Below are positions 59,049-64,000 of a stretch of 64,000 nt of DNA, piece by piece. The DNA comes from JAXLSZ01 sp046330315 (lineage in GTDB: Bacteria > Actinomycetota > Thermoleophilia > Solirubrobacterales > 70-9), in the NCBI GenBank assembly GCA_046330315.1, contig JAXLSZ010000010.1, positions 180,387-244,386 of the forward strand, given 5' to 3'. Position numbers and translations under genes: made by a program. Every line of letters begins with the position of its first letter. Position 1 is the stretch's first letter. Under the pieces are notes generated by a model, which saw only the letters and a list, made by a program, of their open reading frames with translations, ran no database searches and was not told the origin of the DNA.

Positions 59049-59723
59049 GTGGCCAACATACCCCTAACCCAGCCCAACGCCGGCCGCAGGGCCCGCGCCG
59101 CGACCAGGGCGGTCCTCCTCGACGCGCTGGGGACGCTTGTCGCCCTCGAGGACCCCTGGGTCCGGCTGCGCGAGACCTTCCCGGAGGTGCCCGAGGAGGA
59201 GATGGTCGCCGCGGTCCGGGCGGAGATGTCCTACTACCGCAGCCACTGCGCCGAGGGGCGCGACCCCGGCTCGCTCGCCGAGCTGCGCGAGCGCTGCGCG
59301 GCCCTGATCTCCGAGCGGATCGGCCGCGAGGTCGGAGTCGAGGTCCTGCTGGGGGCGATCCGCTTCTCTGCCTACCCGGACGCGCCGCCCGCGATCGGGG
59401 CGCTGCGGCGCCGGGGGATCGCCTGCGTCTGCGTCTCCAACTGGGACATCTCGCTGCACAGGGTGCTCGAGCGCTGCGGGCTCGCCGCCCTGCTCGACGG
59501 CGCCGTCTGCTCGGCCGAGGCCGGGGTCTCGAAGCCCGACCCGGCGATCTTCGAGGCGGCGCTGGGGATCGCCGGCTGCTCCCCCCGCGAGGCGCTGGTC
59601 GTCGGGGACACCCCGGACACCGACATCGCCGGCGCCGCGGCGGCGGGCATCCCGGCGCTGCTCATCGACCGCGACGGGGGCGGGGACATCTCCTCCCTAC
59701 GGGAGGTGGCGGGGCTTGTCTGA
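59049..59723 (+). CDS. HAD-superfamily hydrolase
   Basis: 224 aa if started at GTG 59049, the only usual start near the domain. Motif I is AVLLDALGTLVALE (Asp nucleophile; second Asp replaced by Leu-Gly context as in some subfamilies), motif II VSNWD, motif III Lys in GVSKPDPAIF, motif IV VVGDTPDTDIAGA. The cap is helical (C1). It is a phosphatase or dehalogenase of the phosphoglycolate/REG-2-like group. It overlaps the following RDD gene by 8 bp. Substrate unknown. Confidence 0.82.
   Translation: MANIPLTQPNAGRRARAATRAVLLDALGTLVALEDPWVRLRETFPEVPEEEMVAAVRAEMSYYRSHCAEGRDPGSLAELRERCAALISERIGREVGVEVLLGAIRFSAYPDAPPAIGALRRRGIACVCVSNWDISLHRVLERCGLAALLDGAVCSAEAGVSKPDPAIFEAALGIAGCSPREALVVGDTPDTDIAGAAAAGIPALLIDRDGGGDISSLREVAGLV
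59055..59060 (-). promoter_or_regulatory. -10 element for a leaderless transcript (MscS)
   Basis: TATGTT on the minus strand, 7 nt before the ATG at 59047. Confidence 0.45.
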
Positions 59724-60400
59724 GGCAGGGGTCGGTTCCGGGGTCGTCTTCGCGAGCTTCGCCCGGCGGATGCTCGCCGCCATCCTCGACAGCGCTGTCT
59801 GGCTGATCGCGTTCGTCTGGTTCGTCGGCTCCTTCCCGGCGAGGTTCTTCGAGGACAACCCGGTGGCCGGCGGGATCATCCTGCTGCTCTCCTTCAGCGC
59901 CTGGTTCAACTACTTCGCGATCGCCGAGTGGCGCTACGGGCAGACGATCGGCAAGAACGCCTTCGGCCTGAGGGTGGTGCCGGTGGACGCCGGCGCCGAG
60001 CTCTCCTACAACGCCGCGGCGCAGCGCAACCTGATGCGCCTGATCGACTTCCCCCTCTCCCTGGTCGGCGTCGACTGGCTGATCGTGCACCGCTCCGCGC
60101 GCAACCAGCGCCTCGGCGACAGGGTGGCGAGGACGGTGGTGCTGCGCACCGGGCCGCCCGCCGCCCGCCCCTCCCCGCCGCCGGGCGTCGTCGCGGCCGC
60201 ACCCCTCCCGGGCTCGGGTGCGCCGGCGGGGCCCGGCGGCCCGGCGCGCGCGCCCACCTCGGGCGAGCTGTTCCGGGACGCGGCCTCCGCCCTCGCGGGC
60301 ACGGTGGGGACCGGGGGGAGCGACGGGGCCGGTGGGGGTGCCGCCGGGGGAGCGCCGGGGCCGGGGGCGGCGCCGCCGCGGGGCCGCCGCACCCCGGCGC
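59716..60400 (+). CDS. RDD-domain membrane protein, N-terminal part of a probable frameshifted RDD-CPBP fusion
   Basis: From TTG 59716 the frame reads an RDD domain of about 140 residues: FASFARRMLAAILDSAVWLIAF, YGQTIGKNAFGLRVVPVD and RSARNQRLGDRVARTVV. A Pro/Gly/Ala linker follows. The frame has no stop until 61944, running on out of frame through the CPBP gene, which a normal gene would not do. In the linker sensible protein moves first to a second frame (PHPGAEESPPAGAS, from about 60375) and then to the CPBP frame (from about 60455). Hence two indels in a G/C-rich linker are likely, by mutation or sequencing error. Confidence 0.7.
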
Positions 60401-60439
60401 CGAGGAGAGTCCGCCGGCCGGCGCGAGCGCGCCGGCCCA

Positions 60440-61180
60440 GGCTCCGCCGCCCGGGCTCCGGGCGCGTCGCGGCCCCAGGCAGGCTCCGAGCCCCCGCCCG
60501 AGGACGAGGGGCGAGCGGCGTTCCCCTACTCCGACTGGGGCCCCAAGGCGGCGATCGTCGGCGTCGTGGTGGCGATCGTCGGCGGCGCCCTGCTGGGCAT
60601 CCCGGCGATCATCATCGACAACCCGCCGGACTCCGGCGACCTCAGCACCGCGGCAAACGTCTTCGTGCAGGCGATGACGGTGCTCGGCTTCGTCGTGGTG
60701 CCGCTGTTCGTGGCCTCGCGGGGCGGATACGGCCCGGCCGAGACGCTGCGGCGGCTCGGGGTCAGGGGGTTCCGGCCCTCGGCGATCGGCTGGTTCTTCG
60801 CCGCCGCCGGCGTCTACCTGCTGCTCACCGCGATCTACGCGGCGCTGATCACCCAGCCCAAGCAGGAGGACATCGCCTCCTCCTTCGGGCCGGTCTGGGT
60901 CCAGGTCTTCCTGATCGTCGTCTGCGCCGCGACCAGCGAGGAGCTCTGCTTCCGGGGGATGCTGTTCAGCGGCATCCGCGAGCGCGTCCCGTCGCTGGGG
61001 GCGGCGCTGATCAGCGGGGCGATCTTCGGCGGGCTCCACGTCCTCACCGGGGTCACGGCCGTGCCGCCGCTGATCGTCTTCGGCACGGTGCTGGCGCTGC
61101 TCTACGAGCGGACCGGGTCCATCCTCCCGGCGATCGCGCTGCACGCGCTGAACAACGCCGTCGCCCTGCTGGCGCAATGA
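60440..61180 (+). CDS. CPBP-family glutamic intramembrane protease, C-terminal part of the RDD-CPBP fusion
   Basis: The readable protein starts around SEPPPEDEGRAAFPYSDWG and has about seven membrane segments. Catalytic motifs of the CPBP (CAAX-like) family are intact: ATSEELCFRGMLF (EExxxR), AIFGGLHVLTG (FxxxH) and IALHALNNAVAL (HxxxN). The frame has a GTG at 60218, but that part reads as Arg-rich out-of-frame sequence. Together with the RDD part before it, the intact form would be about 480 aa. The stop overlaps the next gene as ATGA. Confidence 0.75.
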   Translation, partial: GSAARAPGASRPQAGSEPPPEDEGRAAFPYSDWGPKAAIVGVVVAIVGGALLGIPAIIIDNPPDSGDLSTAANVFVQAMTVLGFVVVPLFVASRGGYGPAETLRRLGVRGFRPSAIGWFFAAAGVYLLLTAIYAALITQPKQEDIASSFGPVWVQVFLIVVCAATSEELCFRGMLFSGIRERVPSLGAALISGAIFGGLHVLTGVTAVPPLIVFGTVLALLYERTGSILPAIALHALNNAVALLAQ

Positions 61181-61944
61181 GCGCCGCGGCAGAGGGCGCC
61201 GCCCCCGCCGTGGTCGCCCGCGGGCTCCGCAAGAGCTACGGGGACCGCGTCGCCGTGGACGGGATCGACTTCGAGGTGCCCGCCGGGGTCTGCTTCGGGT
61301 TCCTGGGGCCGAACGGGGCCGGCAAGACGACGACGATGAAGATGATCTACGGACTGGCCTCGGTGGACGGGGGCGAGCTCCGGGTGCTGGGCCTGGACGC
61401 GGTCGGGGGCCGCCGGCAGGTCAAGGCCCATCTCGGGGTGGTCGCCCAGGAGGACAACCTCGACGGCGAGTTCACGGTGATCGAGAACCTGCTCGTCCAC
61501 GCCTCCTACTTCGGGATCGAGCGCGCCGAGTCCGAGCCGCGCGCCCGCCGGTTGCTCGACTTCGTCTCCCTCGCCGACCGCGCCGGCGAGCAGGTCCAGA
61601 GCCTCTCGGGCGGGATGAAGCGGCGGCTGATGATCGCCCGGGCCCTGATCAACGGCCCCCGCATGGTCGTCCTCGACGAGCCCACCACCGGGCTGGACCC
61701 GCAGGCCCGGCTGGCCGTCTGGGGGGCGCTCAGCGAGCTGAGGTCCGAGGGTGTCACCCTGCTGCTCACCACCCATTACATGGAGGAGGCGGCCCGCCTC
61801 TGCGACCGCCTGGTGATCATGGACTACGGGCGGATCGTCGCCGAGGGCCACCCGGTGGCCCTGATCGCCGAGCACGCCGCAGGGGGGACCCTCGAGGACG
61901 TCTTCCTGGAGTTGACCGGCCACGGGCTGCGGGCCGACCAGTGA
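61177..61944 (+). CDS. ABC transporter ATP-binding protein (NodI/DrrA type)
   Basis: 255 aa. Walker A FLGPNGAGKTTTMKM, signature QSLSGGMKRRL, Walker B MVVLDEPTTGLDPQ, H-loop LTTHYMEEAARL. The LGVVAQEDNLDGEFTVIENL block is typical of the NodI-like lipooligosaccharide exporters. Overlaps by 4 bp on both sides (CPBP before, permease after) make it part of one operon. Drives export of a lipid, glycolipid or drug; the actual cargo is not known. Confidence 0.93.
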   Translation: MSAAAEGAAPAVVARGLRKSYGDRVAVDGIDFEVPAGVCFGFLGPNGAGKTTTMKMIYGLASVDGGELRVLGLDAVGGRRQVKAHLGVVAQEDNLDGEFTVIENLLVHASYFGIERAESEPRARRLLDFVSLADRAGEQVQSLSGGMKRRLMIARALINGPRMVVLDEPTTGLDPQARLAVWGALSELRSEGVTLLLTTHYMEEAARLCDRLVIMDYGRIVAEGHPVALIAEHAAGGTLEDVFLELTGHGLRADQ

Positions 61945-62711
61945 GCGACCTGCTGCCCTCTCCGCGCTTCGCCCGGCGCGTCGCGTCGCGCAACGCCCGG
62001 CTGTTCGCCAAGAACGTCACCGGCACCCTGCTGCCGCAGTTCCTCGACCCGCTCTTCTACCTCTTCGCGCTGGGCTTCGGCCTGGGGACCTACATCGCGC
62101 AGATCAACGGGGTCCCCTACAAGGAGTTCATCGCCCCCGGGCTGGTCGCCTCCTCGGCGATGTGGGCCGCCTCCTTCGAGTGCACCTACAACGTCTACAT
62201 CCGGATGAACGAGATGCGGCTCTACGACGCGGTGCTCTCCACCCCGGTGGAGGTGCAGGACGTGGTCGCCGGCGACCTCGCCTGGGGGGCGATCAGGGCG
62301 ACGATCTACTCGTCCGTCTTCCTGGCGGTGGTCGCGGCCTTCGGCCTGATCGGATCCTGGTGGGCGCTGGCGATCCCGCCCCTGATGCTGATCGGCGGGC
62401 TCTGCTTCGCGGCGGTCGCCTACACCTACACCGCCCTGATCCCGCGGATCGACCTCTACAACTACTTCTTCACCCTGATCGTCACCCCGATGTTCCTCTT
62501 CTCGGGGATCTTCTTCCCGTTCAACCGGCTGCCGGCCTTCGCCGAGGTGATCGCCTGGTTCACGCCGCTCTACCACGTGGTCGAGATCACCAGGGGGCTC
62601 TCGACCTCCCCGAGCCTCGCCCTGCTCGGCGACGTCCTCTGGCTCGCCGTGGTGAGCGCCGTGCTCTTCGTGGTTCCGGTGCGGGCGCTGCGCCGCAGGC
62701 TGGTCGCCTGA
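61941..62711 (+). CDS. ABC-2 type permease (NodJ-like)
   Basis: 256 aa from GTG within the ATPase stop. Six membrane segments. QFLDPLFYLFALGFGLGTYI and FFTLIVTPMFLFSGIFFPFNRLPAFAEVIAWFTPLYHVVEI match NodJ/ABC-2 permeases that pair with NodI-type ATPases. Together they form a half-transporter pair of two ATPases and two permeases. Last gene of the operon. Confidence 0.92.
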   Translation: MSDLLPSPRFARRVASRNARLFAKNVTGTLLPQFLDPLFYLFALGFGLGTYIAQINGVPYKEFIAPGLVASSAMWAASFECTYNVYIRMNEMRLYDAVLSTPVEVQDVVAGDLAWGAIRATIYSSVFLAVVAAFGLIGSWWALAIPPLMLIGGLCFAAVAYTYTALIPRIDLYNYFFTLIVTPMFLFSGIFFPFNRLPAFAEVIAWFTPLYHVVEITRGLSTSPSLALLGDVLWLAVVSAVLFVVPVRALRRRLVA

Positions 62712-62786
62712 GCGGGCGGCGCGGGTTAGCAGACGCACACGAATCGCTCACCCGATTCTGGGGGGCCATCCGTCACAATGCCCGCG

Positions 62787-63830
62787 ATGAGTCGCCGCTC
62801 CTGTCTGGCCCTCGCCGCGCTGGCGGCCGCCCTTGCCCTTCCGGCCCTCGCCTCGGCCGATTCACCGGCGGGCCTCGCCCCGGCCGATTCACCGCAGGCC
62901 GGCGCCGCCCCGGCCGGGAGCGCCACGTCAGCTTCGGCGCCCGTCGCCTCCGCTTCGGCCGGCCCGATCCACGCCAGGGTGAAGATCCGGATCGAGCGGC
63001 TGCACAGGGGGCGCGCTCCGATCTACGGCACGGTTGCGGTGATCGGCTCGCTGACCCCCTTCCGTCCCGGCCAGCGGGTGACGGTCGACTACTACCTGAA
63101 CGCCAGCAGGCTGCGGGCCAAGGTCGTCCGGGTCCACAGGGGCGAGGGCAACCACGGGGTGTTCCGCTCGAAGATCGTCGTCCGAGAGGCCGGCAAGTAC
63201 GCGGCCAGCGCCCGTCACGAGGCCAATCAGGTGATGGGCGGCGACCGCACGGTGCGCAAGTCCTGGAAGGTCAGCTTCCCGTCGCTTCGCCGGGGCCATT
63301 GCGGGCGGGTGGTGAGAGGCTTTCGCCGCGCCCTGAACGACCTCGGCTACGTGCCGGGCGGCGGGCACTGCTTCAACGGGAAGATGGGCCGGGCCGTGCT
63401 CGCCCTGCGCAAGGTCAACGGGATGTCGCGCAACGAGCACGCCGGCCGGCGCCTGGTCAGGATGGTCTTCGCCGGGCGCGGCGGCTACCGGGTGCGCTAC
63501 CCGGGCTACGGGGAGCACCTCGAGGCCTCACTCTCCAAGCAGGTCCTGGTCTTCGCGAACGGCGAGCGGGTCGCCGCCATCTACCCGATCTCCAGCGGCA
63601 AGCCCTCGACACCCACCGTGCAGGGGCACTTCAACTTCTACACCTCCCAGCCGGGCTACAACTCGGAGGGGATGTACTACTCGCGCTACTTCATCGGCGG
63701 CTACGCCGTGCACGGCTACCACTCCGTTCCCAACTACCCGGCAAGCCACGGCTGCCTGCGGACCTACATCGCCGATCAGCCCGAGATCTATCGCCGGATC
63801 TTCATCGGCGAGGACATCTTCGTCTTCTAG
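62787..63830 (+). CDS. L,D-transpeptidase (YkuD) with N-terminal beta and peptidoglycan-binding-like regions
   Basis: 347 aa from ATG 62787, which has CACAAT 7 nt upstream; an ATG three codons earlier lies inside that hexamer. Signal peptide ends near ALASADS. A Ser/Ala/Pro-rich linker holds two copies of an ADSPxxGxAP unit. Next a beta domain (about 65-150), then a region like a peptidoglycan-binding helix bundle (VRGFRRALNDLGYVPGG). The C-terminal YkuD domain has HGYHSVPNYPASHGCLRTY with the catalytic Cys. It makes 3-3 cross-links in peptidoglycan or attaches proteins to it. A 6-bp inverted repeat (GAATCG/CGATTC, 62741-62758) lies upstream. Confidence 0.9.
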   Translation: MSRRSCLALAALAAALALPALASADSPAGLAPADSPQAGAAPAGSATSASAPVASASAGPIHARVKIRIERLHRGRAPIYGTVAVIGSLTPFRPGQRVTVDYYLNASRLRAKVVRVHRGEGNHGVFRSKIVVREAGKYAASARHEANQVMGGDRTVRKSWKVSFPSLRRGHCGRVVRGFRRALNDLGYVPGGGHCFNGKMGRAVLALRKVNGMSRNEHAGRRLVRMVFAGRGGYRVRYPGYGEHLEASLSKQVLVFANGERVAAIYPISSGKPSTPTVQGHFNFYTSQPGYNSEGMYYSRYFIGGYAVHGYHSVPNYPASHGCLRTYIADQPEIYRRIFIGEDIFVF

Positions 63831-63901
63831 CGGGCAGGAGCGGTGAGCGCAGCCACGCGAGCCAGCCGGGACGCGAGCCGGCCGTGGCGGGCGGGGCCGC
63901 G

Positions 63902-64000
63902 ATGAGCGAGGGCACCCTTCGCGCCGTGCTGGCGGTGGTGGCCGCCTACCACCTGCTGACCGGCGCGCTGGCGCTGCTCGCCCCGCACACGTTCTTTGAG
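63902..64000 (+). CDS. Small membrane protein, 5' part only
   Basis: 33 codons from ATG 63902 to the window end: MSEGTLRAVLAVVAAYHLLT then GALALLAPHTFFE. One hydrophobic segment is seen. The pattern is that of small membrane proteins of the DoxX-like size class, but too little is present to name a family. A 20-codon frame from GTG 63843 ends in an ATGA overlap with this start. Confidence 0.55.
   Translation, partial: MSEGTLRAVLAVVAAYHLLTGALALLAPHTFFE

Noticed and set aside
62741..62758. Terminator after the ABC permease from the GAATCG/CGATTC repeat
   Set aside because: Short 6-bp arms and no T run; kept only as a note with the L,D-transpeptidase gene.

Overview
The window is very GC-rich bacterial DNA with strongly GC-biased third codon positions, many GTG and TTG starts, and long runs of genes that overlap by 1-4 bp. 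The gene content fits a high-GC actinobacterium: a C5-route heme operon with a CobA-HemD fusion, LuxR/NarL-type response regulators, lipoprotein S1C proteases, and many small secreted proteins of unknown function. Gene style suggests the Thermoleophilia/Solirubrobacterales group, but that is inference because no marker gene or rRNA is present. At least nine genes have a TAnnnT hexamer 6-8 nt before the start codon, as expected for leaderless transcription in Actinobacteria.

Layout. 1-3.8 kb: 3' end of rarA, a strong terminator, an aldehyde dehydrogenase and three small secreted proteins. 3.9-11.6 kb: one continuous operon ccmA-ccmB-ccmC-ccmD-like-hemA-hemC-cobA/hemD-SAM hydrolase-birA, joining heme export for cytochrome c maturation to tetrapyrrole synthesis. 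11.6-18.3 kb: a superfamily 2 helicase, a TlpA/ResA-type thioredoxin lipoprotein, an NfeD-slipin pair and a GalT-like nucleotidyltransferase. 18.3-23.6 kb: a conserved unknown protein, a DosS-like double-GAF histidine kinase with two convergent response regulators, a carbamate kinase and a blue-copper lipoprotein. 23.7-29.9 kb: a polysaccharide cluster (glycosyltransferase, a beta-propeller/Wzy-like fusion, sulfotransferase, flippase). 30-33.9 kb: an S1C protease, a PD40 propeller protein whose signal peptide is broken by a stop codon, a DUF1801 remnant and a three-repeat secreted protein.

From about 32.6 kb to the tRNA-Arg(CCU) at 47.0 kb the DNA looks like an accessory island. Base composition is visibly less extreme and there are at least six broken genes (DUF1801, MmyB-type regulator, SDR, an ArsM-like methyltransferase with a premature stop, a glycoside hydrolase, and IS21 istA/istB). 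Its intact cargo is a divergent reactive-sulfur cluster (MBL persulfide dioxygenase-like, MFS, DsrE // ArsR-rhodanese, DUF4395, OsmC, methyltransferase), an AbiE-type toxin-antitoxin pair with two 34-bp palindromic operators, an aquaporin and a phospholipase C-type phosphoesterase.

47.2-64 kb is core-like again: an envelope-stress operon (OmpR regulator, HAMP kinase, HtrA-type protease, resembling mprAB-pepD), a membrane protein with a degenerate peptidase-like domain, thiL, a UPF0104 flippase-like protein, a GT87-like mannosyltransferase, a class A penicillin-binding protein, MscS, a HAD hydrolase, a frameshifted RDD-CPBP fusion, an ABC-2 exporter, an L,D-transpeptidase, and the start of a small membrane protein. 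Much of this last block concerns building and protecting the cell envelope.
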